Assembly (NCBI RefSeq): GCF_041734735.1
Contig: NC_134887.1
Location: forward strand, 40,438,878-40,502,877
Source: Babylonia areolata
Lineage: Eukaryota > Mollusca > Gastropoda > Neogastropoda > Buccinidae
Direction: 5' to 3'
DNA length: 64,000 nucleotides
Position numbers and translations under genes: made by a program
Part shown: positions 12,289-21,089 of the stretch, one piece after another
How the letters are laid out: each line of letters begins with the position of its first letter
Position numbering within the stretch: the first letter of the stretch is position 1
The notes under the pieces: generated by a model
The model's database searches: none
Seen by the model: the letters and a program-made list of their open reading frames with translations, nothing else
Told to the model about the DNA's origin: nothing

Positions 12289-12773
12289 AGTCATATTTTG
12301 GTGTGTGTATGTAACATAGATATGTTTTATGATAAAGCGTTTTTGTAAAGCACCTAGAGCAGATTTCTGGATAGTGTGCTATATAAGTATCCATTATTAT
12401 TATTATTACTAGGCAGATGCCTGACCAGCAGCATGAGCCAGTGCGCTTTGCCAGGCCTTGAGTGCATGCTTCCATTATTTGTCAACCCATCAGAGTGGTT
12501 TTCTTCTGCAGAATGAAGCCTGAGGACAAGAGTCTCGTTGCCATGGGTTCTTTTTTCTTTTCTTTTTTTTTCTTTTTTTTCAGTGTGCCAAGTGCGTGCT
12601 GCACACGGGACCTAGGTTTATTCGTCTCATCCAAATGACCAAACGCTCAGTTTGATTTTGCAGTCACACCTGGGAGAAAGGGCGAGAGCGGGATTTGAAC
12701 CCTCACCCTCACGGACTCTCTATATTGGCAGCTGAGCATCTTGACCATTCTGCCACCTTCCTCAGTGATAGCA
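12044..12773 (-). mobile_element. SINE family C, reverse copy split by a nested repeat
   Basis: Reverse copy of the element seen whole at 4590-4996. Its 3' end lies at 12044-12115. The match then breaks for about 294 bp and resumes with GCAGATGCCTGACCAGC at 12412, running on to the tRNA-like head at 12690-12773 (GGGATTTGAACCC for box B). The two halves join at the same place in the uninterrupted copy, so the middle is a later insertion. Confidence 0.85.
12116..12409 (+). mobile_element. Nested retroposon (family D)
   Basis: Inserted inside the family C SINE. A second copy is present in inverse orientation at 27729-27985. Shared blocks include TTAGGGTAGCTGTTAGATAC, a variable TG microsatellite, AAAGCGTTTTTGTAAAGCAC and GTGCTATATAAGTATCCATT followed by ATT repeats. 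The ATT-ended tail resembles the LINE tail at 38.6 kb. I see no clear tRNA-like head. Confidence 0.75.
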
Positions 12774-13068
12774 TGAATAGTTGATGTGTATACAGCATAA
12801 ATAGCGAGTTGATATGATCACCAAAAGTATCACACGTTCATATTTTTTCTTTTGAAAATGAAAGCAAGAGCATGGGGATGTCGACAGGGAAAGCGTGTGT
12901 GGGGGGTGGGGGGGAGACACAAGATGATCAGTTGTCTTGTCCCTACTTTTTCTTACCTGACGCATAATTCTAGAGTATGTTTGTGTTTGAATTGCTCTAG
13001 GTCTGTAGACAGACACCTGCGTGTATTTGTCAACTTCTTCTGTAATGAACACAAAGGACTAATCAGTC
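12774..13068. other. Gene-free spacer
   Basis: About 295 bp between SINE insertions, including a short G-rich stretch near 12900. Nothing else is recognisable. Confidence 0.5.
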
Positions 13069-13546
13069 ACTGATGATGATAATTATGGATATTTATACAG
13101 CGCCTGTCTCGGTTCAGAGAGCAAACTCTAAGCGATTTACAAATAGAGCCATTTGCACAACAGCCTGCATACCTGGGCAGAGCTGACTGACAGCAGCCGT
13201 TTGGGCGGTCATCATTCGTTTCCTGTGTCATTCAATCGGGTTTCAGTCAACCACACACATTTTCATACAGATATGTAACATATGTGTTCCTTTCCCCCCC
13301 ACCCCCAGCCCCCATGTAGTCAGCCATACTCGTTTTCGGGGGTGAGCATGCTGGGTGTGTTCTTGTTTGCATAACCCGCCGAACGCTGACATGGAATGCA
13401 GGATCTTTAACGTGCGTAGGTGATCATCTGCGTGTGTATGCACACGGAGGTTCAGTCTCCAGCAGGTCTGGACATCAGACCCGTGAGATCGGAAAAATCT
13501 CCGCTCTTAACCCTTCAGGCGCGACGGGGGTCGAACTCGGTAACTC
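13069..13546 (-). mobile_element. SINE family A, tail variant A1
   Basis: A reverse copy of about 480 bp. It starts with the reversed tail (GATGATAATTATGGATATTT, then ACAGCGCCTG and CTAAGCGATTTACAAAT). It continues through the shared core (AGCCATACTCGTTTTCGGGG, GATCTTTAACGTGCGTA) and ends in a degraded tRNA-like head at GGGGTCGAACTCGG. The core matches copies at 39.6, 40.0, 46.2, 51.2, 53.9 and 60.2 kb. Confidence 0.8.
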
Positions 13547-13955
13547 GGTATTTGTATTTCTTTTTATCAGAACAGAGTTCTCTGTGTGAAATTCGGGCTG
13601 CTCTCCCCAGCAGGGAGAACACGTCGCTACACTACAGCGTCACCTTTTTTTTCTTTTTTTTTCTTTTTTTTCTTTTTTCCTGCGTGCAGTTTTATTTGTT
13701 TTTGAAGTGGATTTTTCTACAGAATTTTGCCAGGAACAACCCTTTTGTTGTCGTGGGTTCTTTTACGTGCGCTAAGTGCCTGCTGTACACGGGACCTCGG
13801 TTTATCGTCTCATCCGAATGACTAGCGTCCAGACCACCACTCAAGGTCTAGTGGAGGGGAAGAAAATATCGGCGGCTGAGCAGTGATTCGAACCAGCGCG
13901 CTCAGATTCTCTTGCTTCCTAGGCGGACGTGTTACCTCTAGGCCTTCACTCCACC
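13547..13955 (-). mobile_element. SINE family B, full-length reverse copy
   Basis: Matches the copy at 47162-47578 very closely over its length. Read on the minus strand it begins with a tRNA-like head (GGCCTAGAGGTAACACG and CTGGTTCGAATCAC). It continues with the core shared with family C (CATTCGGATGAGACGATAAA, ACCGAGGTCCCGTGT) and ends in GCAGCCCGAATTTCACACAG plus AAATACAAATAC. It directly abuts the family A copy, which suggests one inserted into the other's end. Confidence 0.85.
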
Positions 13956-14745
13956 ATTTTTGCTCAAATTCCATTCTATGGCAAAATGTTCAAATGTTTG
14001 ATACCTTATAAAAATGAATTTTTGGACACTTGTTCTCATAATAATGATCATATTAATGAGTCATCATTGTCTGTGATTCCAGAACTACCAGACAGGAAGA
14101 AAAGCTCACAGACACGGTGATGACAGAAGCTGTGGTCCCGAGGTCATCCAGCAACATTCTGACATCAGCTGTCCCATACTGACTCTGTACGGCAGACCTC
14201 AGGAACAAATGTGTATGAACCTGTTCCTGCCAGCGTCGATTGCACGTTCTTCTTCAGAACTGACTTTTAATGAAATCGTAGAACTTTAGACAGACAAACA
14301 AAAGTTTGACCACTAAATGCAAATGCTATTAACAAACTAAATGACCGGCCGTTAGTTAAAGAAATGAAGAGTCAAGAAAGAGAGGTCTTTTTTTCACAGG
14401 ATGTGTATGTGAATAACCAGCACCACTGAAATAATTTGTTGAAACCAAGGACTTGGAAACAGTTGAATGATGAGAAAGTTATCCCCTTTTTATATTTTTG
14501 TTCTGTATTACTAGAAACCTAACACTGACCAAGACATCTGATTTTCCCATCATATAAATAATGTCTCTGTAGATGAGCCTACATTTTTTTTTTTTTATAA
14601 ATCAGTACAAAAGTGAGCATATTCAAGTCCGATATATGAAAAAACAATCCGTTTAATAAACAGAAATAGTCTGATAAACGGGCTCTTATGACATAAATCT
14701 GTATTCAGATTGCATCGGGGGCTCAAACAAAACAAAAACAAAAAA
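13956..14745. other. Upstream region of the DUF229 gene
   Basis: A+T-rich, unique-looking DNA. A possible splice acceptor, TCTGTATTCAG, ends at 14709, 36 bases before the chosen start codon, so a non-coding 5' exon further upstream is possible. I see no clear TATA box or CpG-rich promoter. Confidence 0.4.
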
Positions 14746-16842
14746 ATGTGGCGGTGTGTTATTCGGACAATATACATCAACTGTAGATTTAAGACCATGC
14801 GAACTTGCATTCTGTTACTGGCAATATTGGCAACGGTCAGTCTACTAATGATTTTGCGCTCTAACCATGGTCAATTTGACGGCGTTGAAAAACGTGGTTT
14901 GAGACAAAAGTCCTCGCTTCTGGCACCTATGCAAAACACCCTGAAGAAGTCAACTGACAGGGCGGAGGCCCAAGACAGTGGATCTGGGTTGAAATGTGTG
15001 CATCCCGTTCTCCACCCTTTTGACCCAGCCGTTATGCAGTTCCACGGGAAAGTACCTCCAGTAGACTGCAGTTCCGCCATGATGGACTGGGTCTACGTCA
15101 TCAACGGTACATTCCACATTTCACGTGACGCCATACGTCAGTACGGAAACATCACGTGCGAATATGCACCAATCGTGCGCCAGGGTGATTTTTCCGTGGG
15201 CTACGCCTCAGTGGTGAAACCAATGCTGGATGGAACGCCTTTACAGTCTGACTTTTTCCGCGTGGACTGTCAGTCTGCCCGTGGCAAGACGTACAACAAC
15301 ATCCACGCTGCTGTGGCCGTGAACAGTTCTGTCATGGAGCGTCTTCGTCACTTCCATTCTTCGCTGAACTCTGCTCCAGGCTTGAACAAACGACCCGAAC
15401 TCAAGTCGTCATCACTCACTTCATCTCTGTCCTCAACACGCAGCACAGACCATGATGAATTCTCATCCCAGTCCTACCAAAATCTTAATCTGAGCGTTTT
15501 CATGCTTGGTTTTGACTCACTCTCGCGTATGGCTTGGCGACGCCTTTTGCCAAAGACACACACTCTCCTCGTCGACAGATTGGGAGCAATAGAACTGGAG
15601 GGTTACAATATTTTGGGAGACGGTACACCAGCTGCGCTGTTACCTATTCTGACAGGCAAAATGGAAGAGGAACTTCCAGAGGCCAGACGAGGTTTCCAAG
15701 GGGTAAAACCAGTGGACAATCACCCCTGGATATGGAGAGAGTTTTCCAAACAGGGCTACGTCACGGCTTATGCAGAAGACATGCCGCAAATAGGAACATT
15801 CTATTACAGAATGCTAGGTTTTGAACACCAGCCCACTGATCACTGCTTGCGTCCGTTCTACCTTGCAGCAGAGAGAGCGGGTAAAGACAACCCTAAACTC
15901 TGCTGGGGATCTAAACCACGACACATGAATTTCATGAACTGGTTTGGGAGTCTGTTTGACATGTACAGACATTTCCCTAAGTTCTTCTTCGGGTTTTACT
16001 CAGAAATGAGTCATAATGCTAACAACCCAGCTCAAGCTATGGATGAGGATCTGGCTGCCTTCTTGCAAGAGTTGGAAGTGAAAGGACATCTGAATTCCAC
16101 TCTGTTGATTCTAATGGCAGATCATGGTGCGAGATATGACTTTATTCGGGCCACTGCCCAAGGAAGGCTGGAAGAGCGTTTGCCATTTTTTTCATTTCGG
16201 TTTCCTCCGTGGTTCCGACAACAGTACCCCACCATCATGAAAAACTTGCAGACCAACTCAAAAAGACTGACCACTCCGTTTGACATCCACGCAACCTTCC
16301 TGGGCATCCTGAACCACTCCGGCACCAGTTATGGCGATGTGAGCAGCAGAGCCATCAGCCTGTTCAAGGAAATCCCCAAAGAACGCACGTGCACTCATGC
16401 TGAGGTCACTCCTCACTGGTGCGCGTGTTTGGAATGGCAGCCCGTCAGCACATCAGACCCGCTTGTTCAAGAGGCTGTAGCCACTGCCATTGACACAATC
16501 AACAGCTACACGCAATCCAAACGGGACAAGTGTGCGAAACTGGCCTTGCACAACATCACCAGAAGCCTTCGTTACGTTCCCAGTTCCGATGATCAGTCCG
16601 CTGAATGGAAACTGTTAAAATACGCCAAAGCTCGTCGACCCGCCGCCACTGAACTGTACCAGGTGTCTTTCCGGACACTTCCGGGGCTCGCTCACTTTGA
16701 GGTCACGTGCAGACGTGACGTCACGTCCAACACGTTCAGCGTGGATGTTCGCGCCATCAGCAGAATCAACAAGTACGGCTCTCAACCCAGCTGTGTCCAG
16801 AAGTCTCTGCCGCACTTGAGACCGTATTGCTACTGTGTTTGA
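14746..16842 (+). CDS. DUF229 / sulfatase-like membrane-anchored protein, single exon
   Basis: Uninterrupted frame of 698 codons from the ATG at 14746 to TGA at 16840-16842. The frame is open further upstream but only from a TTG. An alternative start is Met18 at 14797. Residues 20-37 are a hydrophobic signal-anchor, so a type II membrane or secreted location is expected. The body shows the DUF229 (Pfam PF02995) pattern of the alkaline phosphatase/sulfatase fold: MLGFDSLSR with Asp257, GYNILGDGTP at 286-295, GYVTAYAED ending at Asp345, QPTDHCLRPFY, and MADHGARYD with Asp459-His460. Asp257 and Asp459-His460 are the likely metal ligands. The formylglycine-type CxPSR sulfatase signature is not seen. 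Several N-glycosylation sequons and a Cys-rich C-terminus fit a secretory-pathway protein. The substrate is unknown for this family. Poly(A) hexamers follow the stop. Length is normal for the family. Confidence 0.93.
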   Translation: MWRCVIRTIYINCRFKTMRTCILLLAILATVSLLMILRSNHGQFDGVEKRGLRQKSSLLAPMQNTLKKSTDRAEAQDSGSGLKCVHPVLHPFDPAVMQFHGKVPPVDCSSAMMDWVYVINGTFHISRDAIRQYGNITCEYAPIVRQGDFSVGYASVVKPMLDGTPLQSDFFRVDCQSARGKTYNNIHAAVAVNSSVMERLRHFHSSLNSAPGLNKRPELKSSSLTSSLSSTRSTDHDEFSSQSYQNLNLSVFMLGFDSLSRMAWRRLLPKTHTLLVDRLGAIELEGYNILGDGTPAALLPILTGKMEEELPEARRGFQGVKPVDNHPWIWREFSKQGYVTAYAEDMPQIGTFYYRMLGFEHQPTDHCLRPFYLAAERAGKDNPKLCWGSKPRHMNFMNWFGSLFDMYRHFPKFFFGFYSEMSHNANNPAQAMDEDLAAFLQELEVKGHLNSTLLILMADHGARYDFIRATAQGRLEERLPFFSFRFPPWFRQQYPTIMKNLQTNSKRLTTPFDIHATFLGILNHSGTSYGDVSSRAISLFKEIPKERTCTHAEVTPHWCACLEWQPVSTSDPLVQEAVATAIDTINSYTQSKRDKCAKLALHNITRSLRYVPSSDDQSAEWKLLKYAKARRPAATELYQVSFRTLPGLAHFEVTCRRDVTSNTFSVDVRAISRINKYGSQPSCVQKSLPHLRPYCYCV

Positions 16843-16896
16843 CGGCGGGGAATCTGTACCGTTTTCTGTGAACGAGATGTGAAAGTCGTTCCATAC

Positions 16897-16968
16897 AATA
16901 AAAAGAGTCAAAACAACTACACAGAGAAACACAGAACAAAAATAAACAAAGCTCCCGCCAGCAATAAA
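16897..16968 (+). promoter_or_regulatory. Poly(A) signals of the DUF229 gene
   Basis: AATAAA occurs at 16897-16902, 16941-16946 and 16963-16968, that is 55-120 bases after the stop codon. Any of the three would give a very short 3' UTR. Which one is used cannot be told from sequence. Confidence 0.65.
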
Positions 16969-18077
16969 AAGAATGCTAAAAGATGACTACAATTGCGGAA
17001 CGGAAGACCATTCGAGAAAAAAAACAGGTTAAAAAAAAAAAAAAAAAAAAAAAAAAGGAAAAGAAAGAGCAAAAAGTACTGTGCTCAGATTGTTGACAGG
17101 AAAACAAGGCTACTAGTATACGTGTTCGTTGATTCGTTGGTTAGTTGATGGTGGGTAGACTTGGGTTTTTTGTTTTGTTTTGTTTGTTTGTTTTTAATGA
17201 ATAGGCATGCACACGCTCTTTTTGTGTGCACGAAGGCACTATCAGAAACGTGCACACGCAAACACACACACACATTCGTAAGTTCATTCATTCGTACGTT
17301 CGTTCGTTAATTTACTCTTTAACACGTTCATCTCCATTTTCTTTTCGTCTTTTTCTTTTCATTTTTTTTTCTTCTTCTTTATCCCCCCCGCCCCTCCCCC
17401 CCCCCCCCCCCCTTTTTTTTTTCTTCTTTTTTTTCTCGTTATGTCTTACCCTCTCCGGCACTCAAAACACGTTGACTTACCAATTATTGTTGATCGTCGC
17501 TCGCGAATAATTCTTTTATAGTTATTTTGCTCCGGGTGACTGATTTTTGCGTCGCTGAGCTTGTAGCTTCTCATCCTATGTGATTTGTGTGCTGAAACAA
17601 CGATCAGCAACTAGTGTGTGATGAATGGATGTCTTGTGTATTCTGTGTCATTGTACATGGCACTGGTGTACGGTTTACTGATGATGAATTGTATGTCAGT
17701 TTTGTGTTTCTTCAAACAGTTCAGGGGATCGTTGGTGTGACCAGTATCTGCTGTTACTCTTACGCATGTCCTCGTTTTCGTTGGTCACAACACTACACAT
17801 AAACGCACACACACACACACGCACACGCACACGCACACATATATATAAGTGCACTTTTTTTTTTTAAAAGACCGATAATGTGCCATCACCATCAACGTCT
17901 TCACTAACCGTCACCATCATTATCATGATCGTCGCTTGTCGTTGTTAGCCCACGCTGTCTCGCATTCCTACGCTTTCTGTCACTCGTGGGATTTGCAAGA
18001 AAGTGTGGGTCGTTCCCCTCCCCCTCCCCCCCCCCCCCCACCAACCCTCCACACCGATATAAAAACATCCATATCAG
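16969..18077. other. Gene-free; homopolymer and pyrimidine tracts
   Basis: Poly(A) at about 17030-17056, a pyrimidine-only stretch at 17340-17440 with long C and T runs, CA repeats at 17808-17840 and poly(C) near 18028. No exon was found. Confidence 0.6.
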
Positions 18078-18440
18078 TGCCTCCCCTCCCCCCACACCCC
18101 CAACCCTTTGAATTGTCCCCTCCCCCCACACCCCCAACCCTTTGAAGTGTCCCCTCCCCCCCACACCCCCAACCCTTTGAATTGTCCCCTCCCCCCCACA
18201 CCCCCAACCCTTTGAATTGCGAGAAAGTGTGATTGTTCCCCTCGTTCCCCTGCCCGCAGCCCCCCCACGCCCCCCCAAAAAACCCCAATCCCCTCGTTCC
18301 CCTTCCCGCAGCCCCCACCCCCCCCCCCCAAACCCCCAACCCCTCGTTCCCCTCCCCGCAGCCCCCCCCCCCCCTCCCCCACTGGTCTAAAAACATATCA
18401 GTGCCCTCCCGGCCCCCGCCACCTCACCCCACCCTTTCTT
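18078..18440. repeat. C-rich minisatellite (G-rich on minus strand)
   Basis: A unit of about 33-35 bp containing CACCCCCAACCCTTTGAATT repeats about four times at 18083-18222. It is followed by a second, looser array of CCCTCGTTCCCCTNCCCGCAG units to 18370. Almost every unit carries two or more runs of four or more C. The minus strand therefore has strong G-quadruplex potential and the plus strand i-motif potential. Glycine-rich open frames on the minus strand are a translation artefact of this array. Confidence 0.9.
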
Positions 18441-18826
18441 TCAATTGCGAGAAAGCATTGAGTCCCCGGCCCATACTTTTTTTCTTTCTTTTTTTGGTTT
18501 TGTTTTTTTAAACTCGTTTCCTTCGTCATCGGGTCTTTCCCCCACCACAGGTCTTGCAGTACAGAAAACTGACACACAGAGAAAGAGAAGAGAGAAAGAT
18601 CAGAAGGGGTCGACGACGATCATGATGATGATGGTGACGACAGTGAAGATGTTGACGGTGATGGCACAGTATTTTGTGCGTGTGTGTGTGTCAGTGTTTC
18701 TGTGTGTTTGTGTGTGTGTGGTTGGTTGGTTTGATTTGTTTTCCTTTGACACAGTTTTGAAAAAGAATATTTTCATTTTGTTAGCCTTCTCTGAATCTGA
18801 GAAGGATGTAAACATAAACATGATGA

Positions 18827-18889
<63 letters not shown>

Positions 18890-19084
18890 AGTATGAAATG
18901 AAAGAACATTCAAAATAGATGTCAGTGATATAAAAGGTTGAATCAGATACCAAGACTTTTTTTTGTTTGCAGTTGATTACGATGCTGAATTTGACGTCGA
19001 TGCATTGCAGTAATCCTCAAATGAAGTACAATAAATAGTTGTCAGTTTCAGAGTCTACACTCTCGTATGTCTTCGCTACCGCCA
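18441..19084. other. Gene-free; compound microsatellite
   Basis: Contains CA, then TA, then GA dinucleotides at about 18828-18888, a TG-rich stretch at 18680-18725, and otherwise unremarkable sequence. Confidence 0.6.
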
Positions 19085-20285
19085 TTGTAATTGTCATGAT
19101 GATCGTCGTGGCGGGTGAATGAATGAACGAACGAGTGAATTATTGAATTAATTCATTAATCAATCAATCGATCAATTATTTAACTGATTAATGAACAGCG
19201 GACAAAACGGAAAAAAACCCTCACTCACCATTTGCAGAACTGAACCCATGGCAGGTGAAAGAACGAACGAATAAATGAATGAATAAATGAATGAACTAAG
19301 AACAGCGAACAAACAAACGATCGGTGAACGAAACAAAACGAAACTTTTGGCAATAAACATTTGCATGGAGCATGGCGGATGAATGAATGAATGAACGAAC
19401 GAACGAATAAATAACGACAGAAAACAAGCAAACAAAATTTCACTCACCATGTGCAGAAGGTCGTTGTGAATGAATGAATAAATAACAACAAACAAAATGA
19501 GCGAACGAAACAGAGAAACTGTCACTCACATTTGCAGAAAGTCGTCGTGGATGAATGAATGAATGAGTGAGTGAATGAATGAACTTGAAATAACGACAAA
19601 ACGAAAACAAAGGAACAAATAAATGAACGACGACTCCCGCTCACCGTTCACAGAAAGACATAACGGATGAATGAATGAATGACATCAAAAACCAAACAAT
19701 TAAACGAACGAGACCCTCACTCACCATTAATTTTGAAGAAAGCCGGGGGGGGGATAAGTACATGAACGAATTGTCTTGGTGGATATCAAGATTCTCCCCC
19801 TTGCATGTGGTCTTTCCCACAGAGAAAATAATTATATCATAATATAAATTATATCAACAACACTATATATATGTCTATGTGCACAAAATTCTATAATGTA
19901 TATAAACTTATTAATGTGTTGTTTCATGTGAGGCGTTTTTGAGCCCACGATACGGGGAATTTGCGCCATATAAACATTTGTCGTTGTTGTTATTGTTATT
20001 ATCATTATCATTATTATTATTATTAACAATAAGCGAACAAACAAAGAGAACGCACAAAATTATCCCTCATCATTAATTTTAGTGCAACCCGAAAGTAATG
20101 GCAGATGAATGACTGTCGAGTGAAGTGAAAGAACGAATTTGAGCGGAAGAATGAATGAAATGATGAACGTACGAACTGAACGACCGACCGACCGAACGAA
20201 TTGATTTAATGAATGAATGGATGACGAAGAGAGAGAGAGAGAGAGATCGAGAACAAATGAAACGAAACTTTCTCTCACCGTTTGA
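19085..20285. repeat. Higher-order satellite-like array with GAAT/GAAC steps
   Basis: A degenerate repeat of roughly 80-150 bp per unit. Each unit joins a marker such as CTCACTCACCATTTGCAGAA (near 19210, 19440, 19525, 19640 and 19720, with weaker forms near 20065 and 20270) to a CGTGGATGAATGAATGAAC tract of variable length and an AAACAAAACGAAAC-like tract. The array is interrupted at 19750-20040 by other DNA including a retroposon tail. Its last unit ends about 15 bp before the tRNA-Val gene. Confidence 0.75.
19925..20030 (+). mobile_element. Isolated retroposon 3' tail
   Basis: GAGGCGTTTTTGAGCCCACG, then GCGCCATATAAACATT and a run of GTT/ATT triplets. This is the same tail type as at 9790-9865 and on SINE A1, inserted within the GAAT array. 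The body of the element is missing or too degraded to see. Confidence 0.55.
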
Positions 20286-20299
20286 AATGAGACATCAGA

Positions 20300-20372
20300 G
20301 GTTCGGTAGTGTAGTGGTTATCACGCTCGCCTCACACGCGAGAGGTCCTGGGTTCGACCCCCAGCCGAACCA
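20300..20372 (+). tRNA. tRNA-Val (anticodon CAC)
   Basis: A 73-nt sequence folds as a complete cloverleaf. The acceptor stem GGTTCGG pairs perfectly with CCGAACC (20365-20371), with discriminator A. The D arm contains GTGTAGTGGTTATCAC. The anticodon stem CTCGC/GCGAG is perfect, with loop CTCACAC and anticodon CAC at 20333-20335. The T arm CTGGG/CCCAG carries the loop TTCGACC. Boxes A and B are intact and a T run follows. It differs from typical animal tRNA-Val(CAC) mainly by compensated acceptor pairs, so it looks functional and not like a SINE head. Confidence 0.96.
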
Positions 20373-20379
20373 TTTTTTT
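20373..20379 (+). terminator. Pol III T-run terminator of tRNA-Val
   Basis: Seven T residues follow directly after the discriminator base, as expected for RNA polymerase III termination. Confidence 0.9.
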
Positions 20380-20499
20380 GTGACATCCATATCATTTTTT
20401 TTTTATGTATGGCAGGGGCCGGTGAGGGTGTAGGTCACACACACACACACTCTGACATAGGCACACACTGACACACAACCCCCCCCCCCCCCCCCCCCC
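20380..20499. repeat. CA and poly(C) tracts
   Basis: Short CA run at 20435-20450 and a C run at 20479-20499 that replaces the expected head of the following family B SINE. Confidence 0.7.
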
Positions 20500-21048
20500 G
20501 CAACAATCTGAGCGCGCTGGTTCGACTCACGGCGGCTCAGCCGCCAAGCGATATTTTCTCTCCCCCCCCCCCCCCCCCCCATCCTCCCCACTAAACCTTA
20601 TTATAAATTATAAACCTTAATGGTGGACTGGACGCTAGTCATTCGGATGAGATGATAAACCGAGGTCCTGTGTGCAGACACACAAATGGGTGGTGCTGTT
20701 GTCGGTAGCCGCAACGCGCGCTCCCTGGGGAAAGCAGCCCGAATTTCACACAGAAAAATGCATGCACTTAGCGCACGTAAAAGAACCCACGGCAACTAAA
20801 AGGGTTGTTCCTGGCAAATCAGTTCTGTAGAAAAAACGCTTCGATAGGAAAAACAAATAAAACTGCACGCAGGAAAAAAAAAACACCCACAAAACCGCAC
20901 ACACACACACACACCGTCACACATACACACACACAAATGGGTGGTGCTGTTGTCGGTAGCCGCGACGCATGCTCCCTGGGGAAAGCAGCCCGAATTTCAC
21001 ACAGAAAAATCTGTCACGTTGTGGTGAAAAGAGAAATACAAATACGAT
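20500..21048 (+). mobile_element. SINE family B, rearranged copy with internal duplication
   Basis: Contains GAGCGCGCTGGTTCGACTCA (box B region), the core GTCATTCGGATGAGATGATA, and the tail CAGCCCGAATTTCACACAGA. The block starting AAATGGGTGGTGCTGTTGTC and ending at the tail phrase occurs twice (about 20685-20758 and 20935-21008). The copy was therefore rearranged by duplication after or during insertion. A second C run lies at 20563-20580. Confidence 0.75.
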
Positions 21049-21089
21049 ACTGACTAATACGTGACAAATGAGAACTGCGCTGAGAGAAA

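Noticed and set aside
14710-14745. Longer N-terminus for the DUF229 protein
   Set aside because: The upstream extension begins at TTG, not ATG. The first ATG in frame is at 14746, and the added residues are A-rich sequence translation.
15534-15824. 96-codon frame inside the DUF229 gene
   Set aside because: It is an out-of-frame shadow of the strongly supported DUF229 coding sequence.
17904-18396. Glycine-rich minus-strand frames of 102-138 codons
   Set aside because: They are translations of the C-rich minisatellite in several frames at once, which is typical of G-run repeats and not of a gene.
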